Positions 14,660-23,116 of a stretch of DNA of 51,070 bases are shown here, one piece after another (position 1 is the first letter of the stretch; every line of letters begins with the position of its first letter). The stretch comes from an uncultured Fibrobacter sp. (lineage in GTDB: Bacteria > Fibrobacterota > Fibrobacteria > Fibrobacterales > Fibrobacteraceae): the NCBI GenBank assembly GCA_946414025.1, contig CAMKMX010000019.1:1-51070 (forward strand), read 5' to 3'. Made by a program: the position numbers and the translations under genes. The notes under the pieces are model-generated. The model was not told the origin of the DNA. It worked only from the letters and a program-made list of their open reading frames with translations, and did no database searches.

Positions 14660-16228
14660 TTAGAAAGAAATGACGAATCCGACACCGAGGACCAAGATGC
14701 CCGCTCCGATAAGAGAGAGGCCGATGACCGTCTTTTGGTCGCCGTCATCCACCAGGTCCTTGTTCTCTTTTACTTTTTTCTGGTAGGATTCTCCCCCTAT
14801 GGTAGCGGAGTAGCCAAGTTCGTCCTTGATGTCTTCGGCGTCTCTGTAATCTAATTGGGCCAGGTAGGTGAACAGGGCGCCTACGATAATGGGCGCGATG
14901 GAAACGCCCATCATGGTGTGCCCAAGGCGGATTCTCTTACGACCCTTTTCCCATTCCTGCTGTGCCTGGATTTCCTTGAAGCTGGTTTCCTGTTCCATTT
15001 CCACATTGACGGTCACATCGGAGACGGGAGGGACATAGACTGCAACCAGGGTGTCCTTGAATCCGAACTTGCGGAGCTTGAACTGGACAAGTCCGGGTTC
15101 TAGAATGGGATACCTCGCCGGTGTAACCCCGATAGTCTTGCTGCGTTTGGTGATTTCGCCCTTGCTAGAGAAAATTTCTGCCCCTGCTGGGTTGGTAATA
15201 ACCCTGAGTTCGGGATTGACCCGCTTTAGCTTTATGGATGTCCTTACCGTGTCACCCGGTATGGGGTGCTTGGTCACGGAACCTCCCCACAGGTGCTGAT
15301 CCACGTTCCAGTATGCGTAAATGGTGACGGCGGCTGTGTCGTTTACAGGGATGGTGCAGGGAGATCTGCACAGGGCGTTTTCCTCGGGCATCGAAAGGGT
15401 TGCGCCCTCAGGGTCGGTATCGATGTCGATATAACCCGTCTTGTTTTTCAAGTTTGAGGCGTCCTTGCCTTGTGCCTCCAGTAGAAAAATTCTTAGTTTG
15501 TCCTTGGAGATGAGGTCGCTGGCGGACTTGGAACGAGAAATTCTCAATTCGCTCTTGTAGATGGTGGGCAGATCTTCTTCAAACACCACCCTCGTAAGCA
15601 GGAGCATAAGTGAATCTTTCTTTTGTACGGGAACGATTTTCCCAAAATAGACCGTGGTGGCGCCCTTGGAAGAAAGGGTATCCTGCAGGCAGATATTGTC
15701 GCTACAGTCGGGAATGTCCTTTTTCTTTAGGATGTGGATTTTTTCGCCGCTTTCCAACAGGAATCTGGCGGCGAGGGTGTTGATTTGTAAAACCAAGGAG
15801 GAATCTCCGATTTCGTCTTCGAAACTGACCAGCACGGTAGGGGACGAAAGCTCAAGAGGTTTCGGCGTCCCGGCGACTTGCGGGTGGGCAAGCGAATCTG
15901 CTCCTAAACTGTCGGCTGCCGTTTGTGCCGAATCGACCGAATTTGCTGTAGTATCCGTTTTGATGGCTGTGGAATCAATCTTGTTTTGGAGCAAGTCCGA
16001 GCCCGACGAATCTATGATGGATTTGAATTTTTCTCTGGGAATACGGACAACGGTAAACTTGTTGTTGATGTAGCCGCCCAGCTGGACGGTATCGTTTTGA
16101 ATACCGAGGAATTGGGCTTTTTGCTTTGTGCCGGATAAAAGCTCCACGCTGACAGAAGGCCCTTGCTGTTCTGCGGCAAGCAGGACCTGGGCGAGCAGAA
16201 GGATTAATGCGATATACGTGGATTTCAT
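14660..16228 (-). CDS. PEGA-domain protein with C-terminal membrane hairpin
   Basis: 522 residues. Signal peptide at 1-18; a small beta domain (20-75) like an SH3/LSM-type fold; a Ser/Asp/Thr-rich linker; and a mixed domain at about 128-255. Two PEGA repeats follow, at about 263-335 (GYIDIDTDPEGATL, SPCTIPV) and 337-410 (LRVITNPAGAEIF, GVTPARYPI). The end (about 435-522) holds two hydrophobic helices separated by a charged loop. That last module is clearly related to the end of the next gene's product (16236-16874), with matching LGHxxM, SGDNY/GGESY and VGLFLSF/VGFVISF positions. PEGA domains usually occur on surface or periplasmic proteins. Third from the end of the operon; function unknown. 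Confidence 0.7.
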   Translation of the reverse strand: MKSTYIALILLLAQVLLAAEQQGPSVSVELLSGTKQKAQFLGIQNDTVQLGGYINNKFTVVRIPREKFKSIIDSSGSDLLQNKIDSTAIKTDTTANSVDSAQTAADSLGADSLAHPQVAGTPKPLELSSPTVLVSFEDEIGDSSLVLQINTLAARFLLESGEKIHILKKKDIPDCSDNICLQDTLSSKGATTVYFGKIVPVQKKDSLMLLLTRVVFEEDLPTIYKSELRISRSKSASDLISKDKLRIFLLEAQGKDASNLKNKTGYIDIDTDPEGATLSMPEENALCRSPCTIPVNDTAAVTIYAYWNVDQHLWGGSVTKHPIPGDTVRTSIKLKRVNPELRVITNPAGAEIFSSKGEITKRSKTIGVTPARYPILEPGLVQFKLRKFGFKDTLVAVYVPPVSDVTVNVEMEQETSFKEIQAQQEWEKGRKRIRLGHTMMGVSIAPIIVGALFTYLAQLDYRDAEDIKDELGYSATIGGESYQKKVKENKDLVDDGDQKTVIGLSLIGAGILVLGVGFVISF

Positions 16229-16235
16229 GATACAC

Positions 16236-16874
16236 CTAGAAAGATAGAAAGAGTCCGACCGAAAGGATGATGCCTCCAGCTACAAGGGAAACAAGAGCTG
16301 TTTTTTTGGCTGTTTTGGCGTTGTCCCGATATTCCTCGAAATTTTTTTGCTCTTGTCGGTAATTGTCTCCCGATGTGATGACGGTATTTTCGATGCTCTT
16401 TTTACTATCGTTCGCCTTGCCGATTTCGTAGGCGGCAACACCTGCGGCAATGGCACTTGCGGCTAGCGGCACTATGGAAGCTATCATCAGACGGTGGCCC
16501 AGGTTTCGCCTGCTTCGGTGATTCAAGTCCGCCTGTTGCTCTTGTAGGAAAGTCTCGTCAAAGGCAGGGGCGAGGGCTACGATTAAGAATGAAGTGTCTT
16601 TTTGAGAAAGGGTCACGTTGATGCTGGTGTCCCTAAAATCCGGACGGAACAGGGTGATAAGCACCTGGTCCTTGTCCAGGGGAACAGATACGAATGCGGG
16701 TATCCTGTAGTCCGGATTCCTGGAAAAATCGGGATGGGCGTTTCCGACGTAAAGGTCTGCTCCTGAGGGGTTGGTGGATACGTGCAAATACCGCTCACGG
16801 GAATCTTTATCGTCGGCGTAATTAAGCCCCCAAAGCAAAAACAGGAAAAACAGAATGACTTTTTTGAAAATCAT
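16236..16874 (-). CDS. PEGA-like protein with C-terminal membrane hairpin
   Basis: 212 residues from ATG 16874, with a signal or anchor helix (MIFKKVILFFLFLLWGLNYA). A PEGA-like beta domain covers about 25-100 (LHVSTNPSGADLYVGN, VSVPLDKDQVLITLFRPDFRD). The C-terminal helix-loop-helix (about 125-212) is paralogous to the end of the 522-residue neighbour. The ATG overlaps the stop of the upstream lipoprotein gene (ATGA), which shows both the start and the coupling. The frame is open further upstream, but those residues lie inside the neighbouring gene and look like shadow coding. It probably spans the inner membrane twice, with a roughly 40-residue charged loop. Confidence 0.7.
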   Translation of the reverse strand: MIFKKVILFFLFLLWGLNYADDKDSRERYLHVSTNPSGADLYVGNAHPDFSRNPDYRIPAFVSVPLDKDQVLITLFRPDFRDTSINVTLSQKDTSFLIVALAPAFDETFLQEQQADLNHRSRRNLGHRLMIASIVPLAASAIAAGVAAYEIGKANDSKKSIENTVITSGDNYRQEQKNFEEYRDNAKTAKKTALVSLVAGGIILSVGLFLSF

Positions 16875-18310
16875 TGTTGTTCCTCCGTTTGGACAAAGGG
16901 GCCTGCGATGTGGAGAGAATCCTTGAACGGAGTCATAGTCCAGAATAGTTCGGTATTGCGGTTTCTGGCGTTGTCGGGAATAGGAATCTTTATCTTGCAT
17001 TCCCTGCGGCAGGGGTTCGCAAAAGAGAGTGTGGACGATTCGTAGACCACGTCTATGGTGTCGTAATCGGCGAGGATAAACTTCTTTTGGGTGGGGTTGA
17101 TTCCAGAACCCATGTCCATGAAATAGAACTTGATGCTGTCGCTTAACGCGAAATCGTTTTTTACGGGAGCGGCCTTGGGTGGAATCTTGTCTGTAAAGAC
17201 GATGCTGTCGGCAAGCCGGACCATGGAGCGCTCGGGAACATCAATGGTAGCGGCTCTGGGCTCGTAATCGGTCAGTTTTGTTTCGTGGGCATAAAGGCGA
17301 AGCCTTGTTTGGGGGGTAACCTTGATGTTCATCGTCTGTTTTGGGGTGTCGTAAAGAAAATCCTTTAAAGTGTCTCCTAATGCACTGACAAGCACAATTC
17401 GGGTAGAAACGCTTGTGCCCGTCACGAGGCTTTCGTAGGTGGGCTTAATCTGGATGACGGAGGAGTCGCCTCCAAGGAAAAGGGTGTTGAACATCGAAAC
17501 ATCTGAGGAGTATTCTTCAAAACCGTTTTCGGTGTAGGCGGTGGCTTTAACTCCCCAATAGACGGTAAGGGAGGTGTCCCTGAGGTTAAAACCGTTTCTT
17601 TTGAGCCATTCCTCTGAAATCAGGGGGCCTTTGAGCAAAGCGCCGTTCTGGCAGTCCCCTGTGTAGAGGGGGGCCAGTGTGTCTAAGACGCCAAGCCAGC
17701 TAGATGTAGGTCGGCTAAAATAGCTGCTGGCTCTATTCAGCTCGATGTCGTCGGCGACGGCTGCGTAAATGGAGCAACTTGTCTTTTCCCAGGGGTCGAT
17801 GCCAGAAATGTCCCAGTTCATTTCAACATAATCATCGGAAAGGGGCTCAATGCTTGAACCTTCGGCGGGTGCGCTCAGATGAATGGACAATGGGGTGCTG
17901 ACAAAAATATGGGCAGTATCCTTTAAAGTGTCGCCACCGTAATCTACGGTGTTAAGAACAAAGAGGTAGTATCCGGCGGAATCAAAGAGATGCTCTAGGA
18001 TTGTGGCGTTGACGGAATCGTCCCCTAGATCCCAGAAATGGGAACGATATACCTCTTGGGCGCTGTCCGGACGGATTTCGTGACCTCCCACAAGGTATTT
18101 GGCCTCAAATGTATAACGGAAGCCTTGCTGCAGGTATATACTGTCAGATGATGGCGAGATGTAAATTTTCCCGTTTTCACTGTACGAACCGATTGTCATG
18201 TAGGCTTGCAGGGCCTGAATGTCGCCAGGTCCAATCAGGGCGTCTTCGCGACAACCTGCAACAAACAAGAAAAGGCAGGCGAGAGCAGCGCCAAAGAACA
18301 GCCTATTCAT
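16871..18310 (-). CDS. Lipoprotein with PKD-like and fibronectin-like domains
   Basis: 479 residues from ATG 18310. The lipoprotein signal ends FLFVAGC (C20). Residues about 35-150 form a PKD-like domain (FWDLGDDSVNATILEHLFDSAGYYLFVLNTVD). An Ig/Fn3-like domain with several Cys (about 150-260) and a further beta domain follow (LTDYEPRAATIDVPERSMV, then VFTDKIPP). The order and wording parallel the 501-residue neighbour, so the two are paralogues. Likely an outer-membrane or surface lipoprotein. The start lies inside the upstream gene (8-nt overlap), and the end overlaps the next gene by 4 nt. Confidence 0.7.
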   Translation of the reverse strand: MNRLFFGAALACLFLFVAGCREDALIGPGDIQALQAYMTIGSYSENGKIYISPSSDSIYLQQGFRYTFEAKYLVGGHEIRPDSAQEVYRSHFWDLGDDSVNATILEHLFDSAGYYLFVLNTVDYGGDTLKDTAHIFVSTPLSIHLSAPAEGSSIEPLSDDYVEMNWDISGIDPWEKTSCSIYAAVADDIELNRASSYFSRPTSSWLGVLDTLAPLYTGDCQNGALLKGPLISEEWLKRNGFNLRDTSLTVYWGVKATAYTENGFEEYSSDVSMFNTLFLGGDSSVIQIKPTYESLVTGTSVSTRIVLVSALGDTLKDFLYDTPKQTMNIKVTPQTRLRLYAHETKLTDYEPRAATIDVPERSMVRLADSIVFTDKIPPKAAPVKNDFALSDSIKFYFMDMGSGINPTQKKFILADYDTIDVVYESSTLSFANPCRRECKIKIPIPDNARNRNTELFWTMTPFKDSLHIAGPFVQTEEQQ

Positions 18311-19808
18311 TTTCGCCTCCTGCGCTGCTGGAATTTTCTGCGCTGGAGGAACTGGTCTCTGGTTCAGGCCTTTCAAGGCTGGGTCTGATGACGTAGGTCT
18401 TGAAATTGGTGTTGCCACTATAGTCAAAAGCCTTGAGGGTGAGCAGTTGGTATGTCCAGCTCTTGTAAGATTTGGGGAGGGTTATCAGAATGGTGTCCGA
18501 GGTGTGGTCATCGCTATAAAGGGTGTTGCGGTGTTCGTAGCCGCGCAGTTCCTGTCCGTTCCAGAGAACTTCCTGACGGAGGTCTCCGCCGTGGTCCTCA
18601 AAATAGAACTGTAGGGTGTCCTTGAAATCCAGGGAGTCTTGGTCTTGTAGGAGACCTTCGGGGGAAAGGTACTTGTTGGACGGAGGGACGGTGTCCTTGA
18701 GAAATAGGGTGTCCGCGACGGAAATTTCTCCAGGCAGGACGGTGACATCGGCTGTGTCTGGGATAAAGTCCGTGAGTTTCGGTAGGCTCGCGATAATTCT
18801 GTACTTGCCGGGTTTCAACGGTGAAATGATGGTTTGGTTCGTATCTAGACCCATCTCCTGTTCAATAACCGGATTAGACAAGGAGTCCAGGATGTCTAGA
18901 TGGATTTTTCCGAGGTAACTGAAGTAGTATCTGTCGTAAAGGGATTCGTTCGAGAAACGAATGAAGGTTTGGACACCGCCTTCGTTTTTGTTCCCTTTGG
19001 TAAAGAATTCTCCCTGGATAAGGCTGTCCGATTCCTGTCCGAACTCGTTGACCGCACGGACACTCCAGGTGTAGAACTTCAAGTTTTCTAGCCGATGGTA
19101 GGAGCCCGGGTTATCCCAGTAGGTAAAGAAAGGCTCTTCCAGAAGAGTTTCCAAAATGTCATTGCTGGTCGTGTAAAGCTTTCGGTGAAGATTGTCGGTA
19201 TAGCGGATACCCCGAGGTTCCTGGATTTCGAACTTGTAATACACCTTCGAGATGGAATCGGGGTCGTAGCCGTGCCAGGCGAAGGTGATGCCCTCCTTTG
19301 GTGAAAGTCCCTGGCTCCCTATGGCGGGAATGAACCCCTGGGTCTCTATGATAGGCGGGTTTGAAACCCAGAGCTGAAGGGTGTCCCTCAGGGTGTCGCC
19401 GTAGTAGTCCAACACCACAAAACACACTTCGTGGTATCCTGCCTTTGTGACGGGTTTGCGGAAGTTCATGTCGCTGGAAAATTCCTTGCCGTCTAGGGTC
19501 CAGAAATATTCGCGGTAATGGGCCTGCCTGCTTGGCATGATTTCTCCGATAAAGATGACGGAATCCTTGGAGGTAACGGTATCGGCCCTTACGCGGGAGG
19601 GTATAACCTGCGGGGTACAATTATCGATACATTGATATTGGTCCGCCCAAGCCTCTGCGGAGTCCGTTCCGTAGGTGAGGGTCATTTCGGCGTGAATCTG
19701 GAGGGCGACGGAATCTTCTTCATCGTAGAGGTACTGGTCGCTATCAGAACAGGCGACTAAAAATACAAAGGCTGCGAAGGTGGCAAATATGGCGGCGATA
19801 TGCTTCAT
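18303..19808 (-). CDS. Lipoprotein with PKD-like and fibronectin-like domains
   Basis: 501 residues. The signal ends VFLVAC (C20), then SDSD. A PKD-like domain at about 75-150 (REYFWTLDGKEFSSD, KAGYHEVCFVVLDYYGDTLRD) is followed by an Fn3-like domain (about 155-265: ITFAWHGYDPDSISKVYYKFEI, YTWSVRAVNEFGQES). Next come a beta domain (LTDFIPDTADVTVLPGEI, LFLKDTVPP) and a closing beta domain. The tail is Glu/Ser-rich (SSSSAENSSSAGGENE). Paralogous to the product of 16871-18310. The ATG overlaps the stop of the 20503 gene by 4 nt. No enzyme motif is seen; a binding or scaffold role outside the cell is likely. Confidence 0.7.
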   Translation of the reverse strand: MKHIAAIFATFAAFVFLVACSDSDQYLYDEEDSVALQIHAEMTLTYGTDSAEAWADQYQCIDNCTPQVIPSRVRADTVTSKDSVIFIGEIMPSRQAHYREYFWTLDGKEFSSDMNFRKPVTKAGYHEVCFVVLDYYGDTLRDTLQLWVSNPPIIETQGFIPAIGSQGLSPKEGITFAWHGYDPDSISKVYYKFEIQEPRGIRYTDNLHRKLYTTSNDILETLLEEPFFTYWDNPGSYHRLENLKFYTWSVRAVNEFGQESDSLIQGEFFTKGNKNEGGVQTFIRFSNESLYDRYYFSYLGKIHLDILDSLSNPVIEQEMGLDTNQTIISPLKPGKYRIIASLPKLTDFIPDTADVTVLPGEISVADTLFLKDTVPPSNKYLSPEGLLQDQDSLDFKDTLQFYFEDHGGDLRQEVLWNGQELRGYEHRNTLYSDDHTSDTILITLPKSYKSWTYQLLTLKAFDYSGNTNFKTYVIRPSLERPEPETSSSSAENSSSAGGENE

Positions 19809-20503
19809 CTTTTCGCCTCCAGGGTGTCAACCACGTAAAACTTGACCAAAGGCAGGGTGTCGGTATCTCCTTCGGAATCTTTCACGATGACTTGGAAAAG
19901 GTGAATTCCTGCGTGGAGACCAGATTGCTGGATTTTTTCCAGGGCGCCTACATGGTAATGGGCCGTGTCAATTTTCAAGATGTAGTCTAGCGAAGCGTCT
20001 TCGTTGTCGTAGGCTTTCCAGCTGAAAGGAAATGCAGTGCGGATTGTGCCGTACAGGGTATCACCTTGGGCCGGGAAAAAGTCCTCGATAAAAGTGGGTG
20101 GGCTGTTGACGGTAATTTCAAAATTCGACGAGACGGAATTTCCTTCGCCATCCTTTACCACAAGCCTGTTGGGGATTTCGTCTTCTTCTGGATAGGCGGG
20201 AATCTTGAAAGTGACGCCACTCCCCAGCAGGGAATCCCTGTACCAGCTGAAGTTTAGCTCGGACTCCAAGCCCTTTGGGTGCACCTCGGCTTTGAGGGTG
20301 GCGGATTTTTCGGGGTGGATTTTTAGGCTGGTGGAATCAGCATTGCCTTTTTGGACGGCATAGACCGTCACATAAGATGCCGTGTTTTGGGGCTCGGGGG
20401 TATCCGGAATGTCTAGGCAGGCCGCAAGCAGGAACGTCGTCGCCACAGAAAGGAGACGGACCTGTGAAAAAACAGGATGCCTATGCCACATGTTGAAATC
20501 CAT
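19805..20503 (-). CDS. Small PKD-like lipoprotein, first gene of the envelope operon
   Basis: 232 residues (228 from the second Met at 20491). The signal ends TFLLAAC (C29), then a PKD-like region (LNFSWYRDSLLGSGVTFKIP) and an Fn3-like region (FPFSWKAYDNEDASLDYILKI, GIHLFQVIVKDSEGDTD). These correspond to the first two domains of the two larger lipoproteins downstream, so it looks like a short paralogue. It heads the run of six minus-strand genes. A TACATTTA box 6 nt before ATG 20503 supports that start and a leaderless message. Confidence 0.68.
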   Translation of the reverse strand: MDFNMWHRHPVFSQVRLLSVATTFLLAACLDIPDTPEPQNTASYVTVYAVQKGNADSTSLKIHPEKSATLKAEVHPKGLESELNFSWYRDSLLGSGVTFKIPAYPEEDEIPNRLVVKDGEGNSVSSNFEITVNSPPTFIEDFFPAQGDTLYGTIRTAFPFSWKAYDNEDASLDYILKIDTAHYHVGALEKIQQSGLHAGIHLFQVIVKDSEGDTDTLPLVKFYVVDTLEAKR

Positions 20504-20509
20504 GTTCGT

Positions 20510-20517
20510 TAAATGTA
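20510..20517 (-). promoter_or_regulatory. Predicted -7 box for the envelope operon
   Basis: TACATTTA on the minus strand, 6 nt before ATG 20503. It nearly abuts the opposing box for xseB at 20520-20527, so the two promoters must overlap. Confidence 0.5.
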
Positions 20518-20519
20518 AC

Positions 20520-20527
20520 TATATTCT
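20520..20527 (+). promoter_or_regulatory. Predicted -7 box for xseB
   Basis: TATATTCT, 5 nt before ATG 20533 and 2 bp from the opposing box. Confidence 0.45.
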
Positions 20528-20532
20528 CGGAT

Positions 20533-20754
20533 ATGAGTACCGAAAATTTGGAATACAAGAACTCCATGGACCGCCTGGAAAGCATTCTTACGCGTATCGA
20601 CAACTCAGAGATGGGTATTGATGAACTTTCGGACCAGGTCAAGGAGGCCACGGAATTGCTGAAAAAGTGCCGGCAGATTCTCTTGAAGACGGAACAGAAT
20701 GTTCAAGAAGCCCTAAACAGCCTGGAAGAAGAATCGGGCAAGGAACAGGGGTAA
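20533..20754 (+). CDS. xseB: Exodeoxyribonuclease VII small subunit
   Basis: A 73-residue helical protein matching XseB: EYKNSMDRLESILTRIDNSE, then GIDELSDQVKEATELLKKCRQIL and a helix ending in an acidic tail. Several XseB subunits bind one XseA to form exonuclease VII, which degrades single-stranded DNA. xseA is not in the window. The gene is divergent from the envelope operon with only 29 bp between start codons. The next ORF follows after 6 nt. Confidence 0.88.
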   Translation: MSTENLEYKNSMDRLESILTRIDNSEMGIDELSDQVKEATELLKKCRQILLKTEQNVQEALNSLEEESGKEQG

Positions 20755-20760
20755 TTTCGG

Positions 20761-21576
20761 TTGTCCGAAAATACGGAAAATCCTGTGTTGGAAGTCCGGG
20801 ACCTGTCGGTCCGGTTTCCGCGTCGTGGAGGAGTCCTGGGAAAGGTCCAGGATTATTTTACGGCGGTGGACGGGGTTTCTTTTGACTTGCCCCAAGGGAA
20901 GATTCTTTCGGTGGTGGGAGAGTCCGGCTGCGGCAAGACCACCTTGGTAAAGTCCCTGGTAGGGCTTGTCCCTGTGGCGGAGGGGCGACTCAGGTTGTTT
21001 GGAGAAAATGTGGCGAAAGGGCGGTTGGAACCTTCGGGCAGGCGGGTTTCGGACCTGGTGCAGATGATTTTTCAGGATCCCTACAGCAGCTTGAACCCGA
21101 GACAGACAGTCTCCGAAATTCTGACGGTGCCGCTGCTTGCCCGTGGTGTAAAGCAGGTTGAGGCGGAGGCACGGGCAAAGGAACTTTTGGAGCGGGTCTC
21201 CTTACCTGCTCAGTCTCTCCAAAAGTTCCCCCACGAATTCTCGGGGGGGCAGCGGCAGCGCCTCTGCATTGCCCGGAGCCTGATGGTCCGGCCGAAGATT
21301 TTGCTTTGCGACGAGGTGACCAGCGCCCTGGACGTTTCGGTTCAGGCCCAGATTCTGCACCTGCTGGACGACCTGCGCAAGGAGCTGGACCTGTCCATCG
21401 TGTTTATCAGTCACGACATGCAGGTGGTGCGTGCCCTGAGCGATTTGGTGCTGGTCATGTACTTTGGAAAAATTGTAGAGCGTGGCGAGGCAAAGACAGT
21501 TCTGACCGCCCCTCAGCACGAATACACCAAGACGCTCCTTGCCGCCGTGCCGACCATTAAACGGCAGGGCTGTTAG
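20761..21576 (+). CDS. ABC transporter ATP-binding protein, oligopeptide (OppF/DppF) type
   Basis: A 271-residue ATPase starting at TTG 20761, 6 nt after xseB. Walker A is GESGCGKTT (53-61), the signature FSGGQRQRL (160-168), Walker B ILLCDE (180-185) and the switch His H218 in ISHD. IFQDPYSSLNPRQTV and the C-terminal HEYTKTLLAAVP are typical of OppF/DppF, the second ATPase of peptide importers. No permease or binding-protein genes are adjacent, so its transporter is encoded elsewhere or is incomplete. The stop codon shares TTAG with the convergent lipoprotein gene. Confidence 0.87.
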   Translation: MSENTENPVLEVRDLSVRFPRRGGVLGKVQDYFTAVDGVSFDLPQGKILSVVGESGCGKTTLVKSLVGLVPVAEGRLRLFGENVAKGRLEPSGRRVSDLVQMIFQDPYSSLNPRQTVSEILTVPLLARGVKQVEAEARAKELLERVSLPAQSLQKFPHEFSGGQRQRLCIARSLMVRPKILLCDEVTSALDVSVQAQILHLLDDLRKELDLSIVFISHDMQVVRALSDLVLVMYFGKIVERGEAKTVLTAPQHEYTKTLLAAVPTIKRQGC

Positions 21577-22637
21577 TTGAGTTCGCCGTCGTAGCCTTGT
21601 TCATTGCTGCTTGAAGCCGGGCTAACGGACTTGACGCACTTCTCGAATTCCTCCTGGTTGTTGGCCAGGTAGGCGACGGCGAATTCCAAGGTGTTTCCCT
21701 GTCTGTCAATAATTTCCTTGTTTATGTCAAGGTAGTCCTTATTTTCGCTTTTGCACAGGGACTTTTCCATAAAGGTCCGTTCAAAGTCCAGGTTGCAGGT
21801 GGTCTTTTCTGAAGATAGTTCCAGCTTTACGGTGCGGTTCACCTTTTCGCTGCCATCCTTGGCCAAGGTCTCTTCGGCCTCGTTGTACTTGAGGGCGTAT
21901 TCCTTGCCATCCATCTTGAAGTTGATGGATGTCTTGGTTTGCGAAACTGTGGTAATCTTGTATTCCTGAATAAGGCTCAGGACTCTTGCGGAGTCATCGA
22001 CGAATGCTCCTGGAATGTAGAGTTCGAATGTTCCTTTCAAAGCCCGGAGAATGTCTGCCGTCAATTCAGAAAGTACCAGGTTCCCGCTTTTCTGGGCGCT
22101 GTATCTTTCAAAGTCATATAGGGTTTCGGTGGTCATTTCGCCCTTGGAAAGGGTAATGGTTTTTGTGGTAAAGACGTCGCCAGTTGCGCAGAAGGTGTTT
22201 TTTTCTACCGGGTCGAAGTCGCAGAAAAGGGCCTTCCAAGTGCCGTAGATATTGCCAGCTGTACCGCCCAGGTACATGTGACCGAATCGCTCTTGTTCGC
22301 CATTGTTGTAAACCAGGGAGTAAAGTACCAGGGTGTCGCCCCGGAATTCGTATCGGGCGGATTCCTTAGAGGTTCCCAGGTTTACTGTTTTCCATGTGAA
22401 CGAGCCGTTTTCAAGGAGGCACATGTCTTTGGAATTTTCGGTAGTCCAGGTAATTATGTTGTGTTCTTCGTCCACTTCTAGGGCGCTAGTCTTCGTGGAT
22501 ACGGCAGGCTCATCGCCTGCACTGGAGGAACTGTCGTCGCTGCATGCCAAAAGTACAGCAACTCCGGCGCAAAGGAACGTTGCGAGCAAAACGCGAATGG
22601 CGAATTTTTTGCTGTGACTTGTGTAATCGTATCCCAT
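21573..22637 (-). CDS. Lipoprotein of unknown function
   Basis: 354 residues. The signal ends VAVLLAC (C32) and is followed by SDDSSSSAGDE, the Ser/Asp-rich spacer common to Fibrobacter lipoproteins. The rest is beta-rich without a family I recognise; two repeats of a lipocalin-like pattern are possible (YEFRGDTLVLYSL, GTWKALFCDFDPVEKNTFC, INFKMDGKEYALKY). A GGAG site precedes the ATG. A TATATTGT box lies further upstream, so this gene seems to have a normal leader. Four bases are shared with the convergent ABC gene. Confidence 0.65.
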   Translation of the reverse strand: MGYDYTSHSKKFAIRVLLATFLCAGVAVLLACSDDSSSSAGDEPAVSTKTSALEVDEEHNIITWTTENSKDMCLLENGSFTWKTVNLGTSKESARYEFRGDTLVLYSLVYNNGEQERFGHMYLGGTAGNIYGTWKALFCDFDPVEKNTFCATGDVFTTKTITLSKGEMTTETLYDFERYSAQKSGNLVLSELTADILRALKGTFELYIPGAFVDDSARVLSLIQEYKITTVSQTKTSINFKMDGKEYALKYNEAEETLAKDGSEKVNRTVKLELSSEKTTCNLDFERTFMEKSLCKSENKDYLDINKEIIDRQGNTLEFAVAYLANNQEEFEKCVKSVSPASSSNEQGYDGELN

Positions 22638-22668
22638 TGTTTCTCCACGTCTGTTTCATTTACAATAT

Positions 22669-22692
22669 AAAAAAAGCCGCGTTGCCGCGGCT
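22669..22692 (-). terminator. Intrinsic terminator for the small lipoprotein gene
   Basis: AGCCGCG (22675-22681) pairs with CGCGGCT (22686-22692). On the minus strand the stem runs into seven Ts. Confidence 0.75.
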
Positions 22693-22712
22693 CCTTGAGG
22701 GTAATTTGATAA

Positions 22713-23069
22713 TTACTTGCCCACCTTGGCGAGGCACTTTTCCAGGGGATCCCTGGTCTTTTCGCCGGTGGCTTCGCAGGATGTCTTTTGCTCGGTGTCC
22801 TTGACGAACTTGGTGACGGCGACCTTCTTGCCATCGACGAGGAACTCGAAGTTTCCGTGCTTCATGCCCTTGTGGCAGGCGCCGGTTACATCTAGGGCAA
22901 GGCCGTTGGCGTCGGTGAAGTGCCACTGGGCGTGCTTCATGTGGAGGCCGGTGCAGTCCAGGGGTGCATTCTGCTGTTCGGTGGTCTGGGTCTTGGCAAA
23001 ATGCCCGCCGCAGGCCGTGAGGGAGAGGGCCGCAAGGGCCAGAATGGGGAGTAGGATTTTTTTCTTCAT
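22713..23069 (-). CDS. Small lipoprotein with Cys-rich domain
   Basis: 118 residues. The signal ends SLTAC (C20). The mature part has four more Cys (CTGL, GACHKG, KTSCEA, EKCLAK) and reads like one MORN-like or small beta domain (GLALDVTGACHKGMKHGNFEFLVDGKKV). No family is recognised. A TATATTAT box lies 6 nt before the ATG, predicting a leaderless message. A clear terminator follows. Confidence 0.65.
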   Translation of the reverse strand: MKKKILLPILALAALSLTACGGHFAKTQTTEQQNAPLDCTGLHMKHAQWHFTDANGLALDVTGACHKGMKHGNFEFLVDGKKVAVTKFVKDTEQKTSCEATGEKTRDPLEKCLAKVGK

Positions 23070-23075
23070 AATGAC

Positions 23076-23083
23076 ATAATATA
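23076..23083 (-). promoter_or_regulatory. Predicted -7 box (leaderless) for the small lipoprotein
   Basis: TATATTAT on the minus strand, 6 nt before ATG 23069. Confidence 0.45.
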
Positions 23084-23116
23084 GTAAACCCTCGTCTTGT
23101 CATTCCCATGAATAAT

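Noticed and set aside
13012..20503. Type IX secretion or gliding gene cluster
   Set aside because: None of the products resembles PorK/L/M/N, SprA or GldJ beyond the general lipoprotein and Ig-like character.
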